Below, piece by piece: positions 1 through 6,933 of a DNA stretch of 22,271 bases; within the stretch, counting starts at the first letter, position 1, and every line of letters begins with the position of its first letter. Origin of the DNA: Bdellovibrionales bacterium (GTDB taxonomy: Bacteria; Bdellovibrionota; UBA1018; CAIMNF01); assembly GCA_947457605.1 (NCBI GenBank), contig CANGWP010000017.1, positions 1 through 22,271 on the forward strand, read 5' to 3'. Both the position numbers and the translations under genes were made by a program. The notes below the pieces were generated by a model that was not told the origin of the DNA, did not search any database, and saw only the letters and a list, made by a program, of their open reading frames with translations.

Positions 1-12
1 AATATTTAACTT

Positions 13-1200
13 ATGATTTCCAGACACCTCCCAAACCCGGGCAAGCGTTCTTTCTTCCTGTTCGGCCCCAGAATGACGGGCAAATCAACCTGGCTTAGCC
101 ATGAATTCGATAACGCCCTTCGGATTGACCTTCTGAATCAGGAAAACTACATCCGCTACCTCGCAAACCCAGGCCTTCTTGCGGGCGAAGCTGAATCCCA
201 TCTCAGACGAAACAGGAATGGCTGGATTCTGATTGATGAAATTCAACGGGTCCCTGATCTCCTCAACGAGGTCCACCGTCTGATTGAAGAACGGAAGATT
301 CGATTCGGACTGAGCGGCTCGAGTGCGCGAAAATTAAAAAGAGGAGGCGCAAACCTGCTTGCCGGAAGAGCTACAGAGATGCGGATCTTTCCGTTCACGA
401 TTCCGGAACTGGATGCATCGCCCCCCCCCGCCTCCAAATCGAAATTTGACCTCGACTCGGCAATCCGTTGGGGAACACTTCCACCGGTCTGGACCTCAGA
501 ACCCTCAGAAAAAAGGGATATTCTTCGAAGTTATGCGTCGGTTTATCTGCGGGAAGAAATCCAGGCCGAAGGGTTGGTCCGGAATCTTCCGGCATTCTCC
601 AAGGTTCTTCAACTTGCAGCGGAAAGCATTGCTCAAGAGGTGAACTACTCCACCCTCTCGCGGGAGATCGGAGTTGCCAGCAAAACCATCGCGAGTCACT
701 TCTCGATCCTGGAAGACACACTGATCGGGTTCCACCTCCCTCCTTGGACCCGCTCGATTAGAAAAGAACTCGCGGGAAGTTCAAAGTTTTACCTTTTTGA
801 CAATGGGGTCACGAATGCACTTCGAGAGAATCTTACCGATGCGCCGGTGGGCGAGTCACTCGGTGCTCTTTTTGAACAATTTGTGATTCAACAAGTTCGC
901 GCCATTTTGAGTTATCGCGGTTTTGAGGGATCGTTCTCATTCTGGCGGGCCCGCGGAGGTAACGAAGTGGATTTGATCATCGCTCGCGGGAGCAAGCCCC
1001 TGCTCGCGGTAGAAATCAAGAACACGAGCCGCCCATCCCGAATGGATTTCGCAGGACTCAGATCGTTTTCGGAAGAATACCCCAAGGTACCTTGCATTCT
1101 GGTGTCACGGCAACCCCGGGCCTCAAAAGACGACTCCTTCGAAAGTTACCCGGTTCTTGAGTTCTTGCGTGAGTTGCACTCAGGTTCCTTGATCGGGTAG
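13..1200 (+). CDS. AAA family ATPase with C-terminal DUF4143 domain
   Basis: Predicted cytoplasmic P-loop ATPase of the AAA_14/DUF4143 type (395 aa). A Walker A motif (GPRMTGKST) lies near residues 19-27, and a Walker B-like strand (GWILIDEIQ) near residue 70. The C-terminal part carries the DUF4143 region and ends in a nuclease-fold-like pattern: NEVDLII around residue 317, then AVEIK about 17 residues on, resembling the D...ExK arrangement of PD-(D/E)XK folds. The family is common in accessory regions, is often suspected of toxin-antitoxin or mobile-element roles, and has no settled function. An in-frame TAA just upstream fixes ATG 13 as the earliest start; no clear ribosome site is visible in the 12 bases available. 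A run of nine C at codons 137-139 could slip. A transposase remnant follows at once, so this looks like an accessory insertion. Family assignment is strong, biological role unknown. Confidence 0.85.
   Translation: MISRHLPNPGKRSFFLFGPRMTGKSTWLSHEFDNALRIDLLNQENYIRYLANPGLLAGEAESHLRRNRNGWILIDEIQRVPDLLNEVHRLIEERKIRFGLSGSSARKLKRGGANLLAGRATEMRIFPFTIPELDASPPPASKSKFDLDSAIRWGTLPPVWTSEPSEKRDILRSYASVYLREEIQAEGLVRNLPAFSKVLQLAAESIAQEVNYSTLSREIGVASKTIASHFSILEDTLIGFHLPPWTRSIRKELAGSSKFYLFDNGVTNALRENLTDAPVGESLGALFEQFVIQQVRAILSYRGFEGSFSFWRARGGNEVDLIIARGSKPLLAVEIKNTSRPSRMDFAGLRSFSEEYPKVPCILVSRQPRASKDDSFESYPVLEFLRELHSGSLIG
421..429 (+). repeat. Homopolymeric C9 tract inside the AAA/DUF4143 gene
   Basis: Nine consecutive C encode three prolines in the linker between the ATPase core and the C-terminal domain. 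Tracts of this length can slip during replication and switch a gene off. The present length keeps the frame open. Confidence 0.9.
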
Positions 1201-1221
1201 CAACCCCATCGGGCGCTTTCG

Positions 1222-1653
1222 ATGAACTATCGGCAAAAAGTGAGACGGACCACTCACCCCTTGGAAGGGCTACTTTACTCTGGAGTTTCCCAAAGACGCT
1301 CGGCGATCTTGCTTGGGGTTGCAAGGAGTACCATCGCGCGTAGATTTACATACCTTGGGAGCCGCTCACGAAAAGCCAATAAAAACCTTATGAATTACTA
1401 CATAAAAAATCCTGCCATGGAGATTCAATTTGACGATCTTGAGACCCATGAACTCACCAAATGCAAGCCTCTGAGTGTCGCACTTGCGGCAGGGAGGAAA
1501 ACCTGGTGCACGACCAAAACCCTCAAGGGACTTGTCGATCACCTCTCCATTTATGTGGCGTTTCACAAACAGAGACTTACGAAGTTCCGGCTGCCATCAA
1601 CAGCGATCGAGGCCAGTTGGGGTCAATCAGGACACACAGCTCAAGCCGACTAA
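1222..1653 (+). pseudogene. Internally deleted transposase remnant
   Basis: A 143-aa reading frame that looks like the two ends of one transposase joined together. The N-terminal 70 residues carry a basic helix-turn-helix (GVSQRRSAILLGVARSTIAR). The start of the core follows (IQFDDLETHELTKCKPLSV, about residues 73-91), where FDDLE/KPLSV resembles the first catalytic strand of IS1-like DDE elements. The text then jumps straight to RKTWCTTKTLKGLVDHLSIY, which resembles the extreme C-terminus of the same transposases, where a TWCTTK block precedes a final helix. The 150 or so residues expected between them, including the other acidic catalytic residues, are absent, yet the frame is kept. It is therefore unlikely to transpose but could still make a small DNA-binding protein. 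No convincing terminal inverted repeats or target duplication were found. Family recall is from memory and should be checked by alignment. Confidence 0.6.
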
Positions 1654-1690
1654 AAAAGCCATTACAAATCAAAAATGACACATCTTTCCC

Positions 1691-1724
1691 CCACTCCATC
1701 TTTTCCGTAGAATGGAAGGAGTGG
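1691..1724 (+). promoter_or_regulatory. Hairpin that could mask the ribosome-binding site of the RCC1 lipoprotein
   Basis: CCACTCC (1691-1697) pairs with GGAGTGG (1718-1724), and TTCC (1703-1706) pairs with GGAA (1714-1717), leaving a 7-base loop and a 5-base bulge. The right arm contains AAGGAG (1716-1721), the only Shine-Dalgarno-like site ahead of the GTG start at 1733. Whether it folds in RNA depends on the transcription start, which is not known. Confidence 0.4.
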
Positions 1725-1732
1725 AACCCGGG

Positions 1733-4480
1733 GTGCTTTTTCATTTTACTCGCAGGATTCTTACCCACTTATGGGTGATCCCGATCCTTCTTGCAGGCTG
1801 CTCGCTTGAGCAGAGAGATCCTTACGCGCGGGCGCCCAACACAACCCAGTCGACTCCAGCACCCGCGCCCACGCTTTCCTCGTTGTTCATCACGAACCCA
1901 ACCCCGACAAATTCCACGACCTTTACTCTGGCATACGGTTCACAGAGTGGTCCTTTCACGAGCTATTGCATCCGTGAAAACAACCTATCATCCAGTGGCT
2001 GTACGTGGACCACGGGAAGCACCCTTCCGTCGACCTTTACCGTGGGGAGCACTGGCGGCTCGAAAACTTTGAGCATTTGGTTGAGAAATTCCACCGGAGC
2101 GACGAGCTCCAGGGTTACTTCAAATCCGGTCACTCTGGATACCATTGCCCCAGCAACCCCATCCGGGATCGTTCTTAAAGCTCCAGCAAGCTCGCCTGGC
2201 CTGTCAGCGACACCGACCTTCACCGTTTCTGGAGTCAATAGCGGGGACACTGTTTCAATTTACACGGGGAGTGGTTGCGAGCTTCCCACCCTAAAGGGTA
2301 GCGCAATAGCCGCGGGCTCAACCGTCGATGTCACAAGCTCAGCGCTCGATAACGGACTCCATTCTTTTTTTGCCAGAGCAAAGTATCCTGCCGGAAACCT
2401 TTCTGATTGCTCCACCTTCAGCGCAAGCTATCGGAAGGTCGCATCCGCTGCATCCCTCGCGCTCTCTCCAGCCTCTTCCTACAACTTCGGCAACGTCGCG
2501 GTGGGAGGTTCACAGAACCTCACACTCACCCTCACCAACTCCGGCGGTGTCAACGCAGGGTCCATCAGCCTGACCGGTCTGAGCGGCGTGTTTTTGACGA
2601 GCAGCAATACCTGCTCCGGCGACCTTACCCCAGGCGCAAGCTGCACCTACAACCTGAAATACGCTCCCGGCGCCGTCACGACTAGCCAGCAAACACTCAC
2701 CATTGCCTACACAGATGAACTTTCGACAGCGGGAAGTATTTCGTTTGAGCTCACCGGAACCGGTACCTCAACCCCATTACTCTCTTTCAACGGAGCCACC
2801 GGAACTTCCGGCACCGTCGGAATGCCCTTGTCGGTCGCACCCACTTCGATTTTTGCAGGCAGCGGTGCCACTGTTTCAAACTGCGCGATCAAGTCCGGCA
2901 CAACGGCCCTTCCCGCGGGACTCTCCGTGAACAACAACACCTGCACCATCACCGGAACTCCAAGCGCAGCATCAGCCCTGACGAAATACACCCTGACCTT
3001 GACTTCAAGTCTTTCGCAAAGCGTGGATGCGGATGTCAACTTGAGCGTGCTTGCACCCGCTGCGATCCTCACGCTCTCTCCGGCCTCTCCCTACAACTTC
3101 GGCAACGTCGCGGTGGGAGGTTCACAGAACCTCACACTCACCCTCACCAACTCCGGCATTGTCAACGCAAGGCCCATCGGCCTGACCGGTCTGAACGGCG
3201 TGTTTTCGACGAGCAGCACTACCTGCTCTGTTGAGAACCTTCCCCCAGGCGCAAGCTGCACCTACACCCTGAAATACGCTCCCGTTGCCGTTGAGACTAG
3301 CGAGCAAACACTCACCATCGGCTACACCAACGACTTTGGCACTTCCGGAAGCCTGAATTTTACGCTCACCGGAACCGGGGTCAATGATCGTCCCCAATCT
3401 ATCGTCGCAGGGTTCAGTCACAGCTGCGCACGCTTCTTAAGCGGCCAAATCAAATGCTGGGGCAGCGCATTCGACCCGGACGTCTTTCAACCCACACTCA
3501 TTCCCGGAATCAGCAATGCAACTCACATTGCGGCTGGGGCCGGTCAACATACCTGCGCAATTGTCACTGGCGGCGCTGTTCGCTGCTGGGGATCCGGGTC
3601 TTCTGGACAACTTGGAAATGGATCCGATACAGTCTTTTCAGCAACACCCGTTCCGGTACAACTCCAAGCAGGGGAATCCGCTATCGGCATCGCAGTGGGG
3701 GGGGCGCATTCCTGCGCGCTTCTCGCAGACCGAACTGTCAGATGCTGGGGAGCAAATAGCAATGGCCAACTTGGAAACGGGCAATCGGAGTCAGGACTTG
3801 AATCGCTCACTCCCGTCACGGTATTAAATTCCAGTGGCTCTGCTGCCTTATCCGGGGTGGGCTCTTTGTTTGCAGGGAAAAATCATACCTGCGCGATTTT
3901 AGAAAACAGCAAGGTCAGATGTTGGGGAGAGGGGACGTCCGGGCAATTAGGGAACCAACAGAACTCTGACAAAAATTTACCGGTTGCAGTGAATGCAGGC
4001 CCTTCCGGTGGAAGCAATCTTTCCGGAGTCCTTCAGCTTGCCTTGGGAGACGCGCATACCTGCGCACGCCTTACGAGTCAAATCATCTGCTGGGGATCGG
4101 GAGTTTTTGGCCAATTGGGGAACTCACAAAACAACACCTTTTCCCATCCGATCCTGCCATTCGACCTTTTGGGTCAAAAGCCAATCCAAATTTCGGCGGG
4201 CGCAAACCATACCTGTGCCATCGACATTGATAACAAGCCTTTTTGTTGGGGGAACAATGGCAAAGGCCAACTTGGAGTAAACGATGTAACGAACAGGAAC
4301 TCGCCCACCCTGATTCCAAGTTTATCCGGGATCACTTCCATTGCGGGCGGCGAACAGCACACCTGCGCGCTTCTCACGAGTGGAGGTGCGAGATGCTGGG
4401 GATTCAATGCTTTAGGTCAACTTGGGAATGGATTAAATGCAAACTCCATGGTGCCGGTGCAGGTACTCGGGCTCCCGTGA
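1733..4480 (+). CDS. RCC1-repeat lipoprotein with two choice-of-anchor-D-type domains
   Basis: Large predicted surface or periplasmic lipoprotein. I chose GTG 1733 because AAGGAG lies 11 bases upstream; the alternative ATG 1712 has no ribosome site. From GTG the protein is 915 aa with a typical lipoprotein signal: two arginines, a hydrophobic stretch and lipobox LAGC, with lipidated Cys at residue 23. Order of parts: Ser/Thr/Pro-rich linker; Ig-like region to about 240; choice-of-anchor-D/ASPM-like beta domain (243-345); putative Ig domain (about 347-441); second near-identical anchor-D copy (447-548); then seven RCC1 repeats (about 555-915). Seven repeats is the number needed for a complete seven-bladed propeller. 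Nearly every blade has H(T/S)CA followed by CWG, giving paired cysteines. Such propellers usually serve as binding platforms; the ligand here is unknown. The gene converges on rpsG. Confidence 0.85.
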   Translation: MLFHFTRRILTHLWVIPILLAGCSLEQRDPYARAPNTTQSTPAPAPTLSSLFITNPTPTNSTTFTLAYGSQSGPFTSYCIRENNLSSSGCTWTTGSTLPSTFTVGSTGGSKTLSIWLRNSTGATSSRVTSNPVTLDTIAPATPSGIVLKAPASSPGLSATPTFTVSGVNSGDTVSIYTGSGCELPTLKGSAIAAGSTVDVTSSALDNGLHSFFARAKYPAGNLSDCSTFSASYRKVASAASLALSPASSYNFGNVAVGGSQNLTLTLTNSGGVNAGSISLTGLSGVFLTSSNTCSGDLTPGASCTYNLKYAPGAVTTSQQTLTIAYTDELSTAGSISFELTGTGTSTPLLSFNGATGTSGTVGMPLSVAPTSIFAGSGATVSNCAIKSGTTALPAGLSVNNNTCTITGTPSAASALTKYTLTLTSSLSQSVDADVNLSVLAPAAILTLSPASPYNFGNVAVGGSQNLTLTLTNSGIVNARPIGLTGLNGVFSTSSTTCSVENLPPGASCTYTLKYAPVAVETSEQTLTIGYTNDFGTSGSLNFTLTGTGVNDRPQSIVAGFSHSCARFLSGQIKCWGSAFDPDVFQPTLIPGISNATHIAAGAGQHTCAIVTGGAVRCWGSGSSGQLGNGSDTVFSATPVPVQLQAGESAIGIAVGGAHSCALLADRTVRCWGANSNGQLGNGQSESGLESLTPVTVLNSSGSAALSGVGSLFAGKNHTCAILENSKVRCWGEGTSGQLGNQQNSDKNLPVAVNAGPSGGSNLSGVLQLALGDAHTCARLTSQIICWGSGVFGQLGNSQNNTFSHPILPFDLLGQKPIQISAGANHTCAIDIDNKPFCWGNNGKGQLGVNDVTNRNSPTLIPSLSGITSIAGGEQHTCALLTSGGARCWGFNALGQLGNGLNANSMVPVQVLGLP
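2459..2710 (+). repeat. Intragenic direct repeat, copy 1 (anchor-D-type module)
   Basis: First copy of a roughly 250-base direct repeat that encodes a beta-sandwich module; the partner is at 3071-3324. A 67-base stretch (2479-2545) is identical to 3091-3157, including synonymous positions. The remaining sequence diverges and copy 2 has one extra codon. Confidence 0.85.
3071..3324 (+). repeat. Intragenic direct repeat, copy 2 (anchor-D-type module)
   Basis: Second copy of the module at 2459-2710. Identity is highest at the 5' side (67 identical bases) and drops toward the 3' side, where SGDLTPG in copy 1 becomes SVENLPPG here. This suggests a recent duplication or gene conversion of part of the module. 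Confidence 0.85.
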
Positions 4481-4487
4481 GGTCAAA

Positions 4488-4520
4488 AAAAGCCCGTCTG
4501 CCAGGGGCAAACGGGCTTTT
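4488..4520 (-). terminator. Intrinsic terminator of the rpsL-rpsG operon (possibly bidirectional)
   Basis: AAAAGCCCGT (4488-4497) pairs with ACGGGCTTTT (4511-4520) around a 13-base loop. Read on the minus strand the stem is followed by a run of T, as expected for the end of rpsG. On the plus strand the T run is shorter (TTTT then AGG), so it may end the RCC1 gene less efficiently. Confidence 0.85.
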
Positions 4521-4541
4521 AGGAATTCTTTTTGAATGCTC

Positions 4542-5012
4542 TTACCAGCGATAGTGAGCAAACGCCTTGTTTGCTTCAGCCATGCGGTGCATGTCTTCAC
4601 GCTTCTTGATCGCAGAACCGCGAAGGTTTGATGCATCGATGATCTCCATCGCGAGACGCTCTGCCATGGTTTGCTCACCACGACCGCGAGCGGATTCGAT
4701 AAGCCAACGAGTCGCCAAAGACTGACGGCGGGCAGGCTTCACTTCGACTGGAACCTGATAGTTCGCTCCACCCACACGGCGGGACTTCACTTCAAGAAGT
4801 GGCTTGATGTTTTCAAGGCATTTTTTGAAGGACTTGATTCCGTCGTCCGAGGTCTTCTCGGTCACGATTTCCATCGCTGAGTAGAAAATCTTTTCTGCGA
4901 TCCCACGCTTCCCATCATAGAGAAGAGCGTTGATGAACTTCGCCACCACAAGATCATTGTAAATTGGATCTGGATTGATTTCACGTTTTGCCGCTACCTT
5001 TTTACGTGCCAT
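4542..5012 (-). CDS. rpsG: 30S ribosomal protein S7
   Basis: S7 binds the 3' major domain of 16S rRNA, starts assembly of the small-subunit head and sits near the E site. The 156-aa length is normal. Diagnostic stretches are visible: ARKK and PDPIYND near the N-terminus, LLYDGKRG, the conserved GGANYQVPVEV, RWL and the GRGEQTMAERLA segment, ending in AFAHYRW as is usual for bacterial S7. AAAGGAT lies upstream of ATG at a suitable distance. The gap from rpsL is only 17 bases, far shorter than the E. coli rpsL-rpsG spacer that holds the S7 autoregulatory site, so that control is probably absent or placed elsewhere. A terminator follows directly, so fusA and tuf are not part of this operon. Confidence 0.98.
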   Translation of the reverse strand: MARKKVAAKREINPDPIYNDLVVAKFINALLYDGKRGIAEKIFYSAMEIVTEKTSDDGIKSFKKCLENIKPLLEVKSRRVGGANYQVPVEVKPARRQSLATRWLIESARGRGEQTMAERLAMEIIDASNLRGSAIKKREDMHRMAEANKAFAHYRW

Positions 5013-5029
5013 TTGCTTCTATCCTTTGA

Positions 5030-5425
5030 TTATTTCGCTGGAGCTGCGCCGCCTGCTGCGGGCTTCTTCGCGCCGTACTTGGAACGGCTTTGTTTACGGT
5101 TTGCAACACCCTGAGTATCGAGGGTTCCGCGAACGGTGTGATACCGAACGCCTGGAAGATCCTTTACCCGGCCACCGCGGATCAATACGATCGAGTGTTC
5201 CTGAAGATTGTGTCCAACGCCTGGGATGTATGAAGTCACTTCAAATCCGTTGGTAAGACGTACCCGGCACACTTTGCGAAGTGCGGAATTGGGCTTCTTC
5301 GGAGTCGTGGTGTAAACACGGGTACAAACACCGCGTTTTTGCGGGCAAGACTCAAGAGCCGGTGAGCTCGTTTTCCAAATTTGTTTTTTACGGCCCGCGC
5401 GAACGAGCTGGTTAATTGTAGGCAT
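5030..5425 (-). CDS. rpsL: 30S ribosomal protein S12
   Basis: S12 sits at the decoding centre and controls tRNA selection accuracy. The 131-aa protein has the invariant blocks CPQKRGVCTRVYT, PKKPNSALRK and GGRVKDLPGVRYHT. The lysines where streptomycin-resistance substitutions arise (Lys43 and the Lys of RVKDLPG) are the unmutated, drug-sensitive residues, and the Asp that is methylthiolated in many bacteria is present. The C-terminus has a short Ala/Gly/Lys tail (KKPAAGGAAPAK) a little longer than in E. coli. AAAGGA lies upstream of ATG 5425. The gene is first in a two-gene operon with rpsG, and a sigma-70-like promoter is visible at 5480-5509. Confidence 0.98.
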   Translation of the reverse strand: MPTINQLVRAGRKKQIWKTSSPALESCPQKRGVCTRVYTTTPKKPNSALRKVCRVRLTNGFEVTSYIPGVGHNLQEHSIVLIRGGRVKDLPGVRYHTVRGTLDTQGVANRKQSRSKYGAKKPAAGGAAPAK

Positions 5426-5479
5426 TCCTACGAGTTCCTTTCATCGAAAATCCAAATACACATTTGTGTAGAACGACCA

Positions 5480-5509
5480 TTGATAGATGAATCCCCCCGT
5501 TCCGGTCAA
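5480..5509 (-). promoter_or_regulatory. Predicted sigma-70 promoter of rpsL-rpsG
   Basis: On the minus strand TTGACC (5509-5504) is followed after 18 bases by TATCAA (5485-5480), about 55 bases ahead of the rpsL start. It is the best -35/-10 pair between the tRNA and rpsL. The spacer holds a G-rich run. Confidence 0.5.
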
Positions 5510-5571
5510 GGGGGAACTGCCACAATCTCAAGAAAAATGAGCCAAATGATTCCAGCTCTTAATGACCTCAG

Positions 5572-5599
5572 TTGACGCCAAAAAAAGGGGTTTGATAGG
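5572..5599 (+). promoter_or_regulatory. Predicted promoter of tRNA-Thr
   Basis: TTGACG (5572-5577), a 16-base spacer, then a weak -10 (GATAGG, 5594-5599). This would start transcription about 15 bases before the tRNA. The -35 is good, the -10 poor, and the region after it is GC-rich as at many stable-RNA promoters. Confidence 0.4.
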
Positions 5600-5619
5600 G
5601 TCAACAAAGGCTTTTTTGA

Positions 5620-5695
5620 GCCGATGTAGCTCAGTTGGTAGAGCAACGCTTTCGTAAAGCGTAGGTCGACGGTTCGAGTCCGCTCATCGGCTCCA
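5620..5695 (+). tRNA. tRNA-Thr (anticodon CGU)
   Basis: A complete 76-base cloverleaf. The acceptor stem GCCGATG/CATCGGC pairs perfectly, followed by discriminator T and an encoded CCA. The D arm contains TAGCTCAGTTGGTAGAGC. The anticodon stem ACGCT/AGCGT encloses the loop TTCGTAA with anticodon CGT at 5653-5655, which reads ACG (threonine). The T arm has GGTTCGAGTC. Five T follow the CCA and may act as a simple terminator. The gene diverges from rpsL. Confidence 0.97.
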
Positions 5696-5776
5696 TTTTT
5701 GATCAATTCCAATCACTTACGTGAATTAACACAATCCCGTTTATTTTTGTCAACTTTTGTGTTAAAGTTCGGCCAA

Positions 5777-6241
5777 ATGAAAGCCGCAACTCTTTTCTCC
5801 TTATCCCTCCTTCTTCTCCCCGCCCTCGTCCATGCAAAGCGGGCTCCCTACCACGGCAACTTCATCATCTGCACAAACGAAGAAAACACGGTAAAAATGA
5901 CCGCTGATCTCTCGGATGGCAAAAACGAAGAGCGGGTCGCCACCTCCGTCGCCAAGGATCGAAAGCTGGTTTTCCCGGAGTTTCAGCGAGGAAAGCTCCT
6001 CTACGGCTTCAAGTTTTATCCTTCAAAGAAAATGCCGTTACTCGTGACCCGAAAAGGCGAACGCGATCCCGAAATCCGCCTTGTGCTCGATCCCGAGCAA
6101 AAAGAGTACGAAGTGCTCTACGACACCCGGGAACCCATGGTCTACAAAATGGTACGATTCAAGGCTCTTTTGACCCTAAAAACCCCGGGAATCAAGGATC
6201 GCCCCGTGAGCTGCACGGAAAGTCGCTGGGAAACCGATTGA
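5777..6241 (+). CDS. Small secreted (periplasmic) protein of unknown function
   Basis: A 154-aa protein I do not recognise. The open frame extends upstream to 5699, but ATG 5777 is preferred because it begins a clean signal peptide (MKAATLFSLSLLLLPALVHA, cut after AHA/VHA). The mature part of about 134 residues is charged and probably beta-rich. It has two cysteines, one near the start (IICTNEE) and one near the end (VSCTES), which could form a disulfide in the periplasm. No lipobox is present. The ribosome site is weak. The gene ends 16 bases before the response regulator, so it may be the first gene of that operon and could serve the kinase as a periplasmic partner, but nothing in the sequence proves this. 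Confidence 0.7.
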   Translation: MKAATLFSLSLLLLPALVHAKRAPYHGNFIICTNEENTVKMTADLSDGKNEERVATSVAKDRKLVFPEFQRGKLLYGFKFYPSKKMPLLVTRKGERDPEIRLVLDPEQKEYEVLYDTREPMVYKMVRFKALLTLKTPGIKDRPVSCTESRWETD

Positions 6242-6257
6242 GTGATATAAGGACCTC

Positions 6258-6929
6258 ATGGCACGGGTAATGGTTCTGGAAGACGAAGTGGATGTGCGGG
6301 AACTCCTGATCCTCCACTTGAAGCGCGAAGGCTACGATGTGGTGGCTTATGAATCCGCGGACCATGCGCTCGATGGCTTTCCGTCCGGAAACTTCGATCT
6401 ACTGATTATTGATTGGATGCTCCCGAAAATGTCGGGGCTTGATGTGTGCAAGCGAATCCGCACCGAACACCGCTCGCGCGTACCCGTCATGATTCTCACC
6501 GCTCGCGCCGACACCATGGACAAGGTCCTTGGGCTTGAAATCGGAGCGGACGATTACCTCACAAAACCTTTTGAAATCCGTGAATTCGTGGCCCGCGTTC
6601 GTGCCCTGCTCAGGCGCGCAACACCCGAGACTGAACCAAATCCCAAGGTTGGTCCCTTTGAACTGAACGAATCGTCGAAAAAAATCTTTCTCGATAAAAG
6701 AGAGCTTCAACTGACCCCGAATGAATTCAAGCTGCTCTCCACCCTGATCAAAAAGCCCGATACCACCTTTGAGCGAGGGGATCTCATTGCCCTCATTCAA
6801 GGTCCGGGAGTCGCGGTGGTGGATCGCACGATTGACACAACCGTTCTTGGTCTTCGAAAGAAACTCGGAGACCATGCGGACCGGATCGAAACAGTCCGGG
6901 GGTTTGGCTACCGATTGAAAGGACTCTAA
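6258..6929 (+). CDS. OmpR/PhoB-family response regulator
   Basis: Two-component response regulator, 223 aa. The receiver domain (about 1-118) has the acidic pair E8/D9, phosphoacceptor D52 in LLIIDWMLPKMSG, T81 in ILTARA and K103 in YLTKPF, so all switch residues are intact. The C-terminal part (about 127-223) is a winged-helix DNA-binding domain of the OmpR/PhoB type, with LTPNEFKLL, VDRTIDTTVLGLRKKLG and the closing IETVRGFGYRLK. AAGGA precedes ATG 6258. The stop is 4 bases before the kinase start, so the pair is translationally coupled. Overall similarity is to PhoB-like regulators, but phosphate control cannot be claimed since no pst/pho genes are present. The targets may include the export genes directly downstream. 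Confidence 0.95.
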   Translation: MARVMVLEDEVDVRELLILHLKREGYDVVAYESADHALDGFPSGNFDLLIIDWMLPKMSGLDVCKRIRTEHRSRVPVMILTARADTMDKVLGLEIGADDYLTKPFEIREFVARVRALLRRATPETEPNPKVGPFELNESSKKIFLDKRELQLTPNEFKLLSTLIKKPDTTFERGDLIALIQGPGVAVVDRTIDTTVLGLRKKLGDHADRIETVRGFGYRLKGL

Positions 6930-6933
6930 AGCC

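Noticed and set aside
1201..1711. Terminal inverted repeats or target duplication around the transposase remnant
   Set aside because: I compared both flanks by eye and found no convincing matched ends; the element borders remain undefined.
5506..5712. A 68-codon minus-strand frame containing ADERTRTVDLRFTKALLYQ
   Set aside because: It is the antisense of tRNA-Thr. This peptide is a well-known false protein call that recurs wherever tRNA genes of this type occur.
5699..5776. N-terminal extension of the small secreted protein
   Set aside because: It would bury the signal peptide behind 26 polar residues and lacks a ribosome site; ATG 5777 is better.
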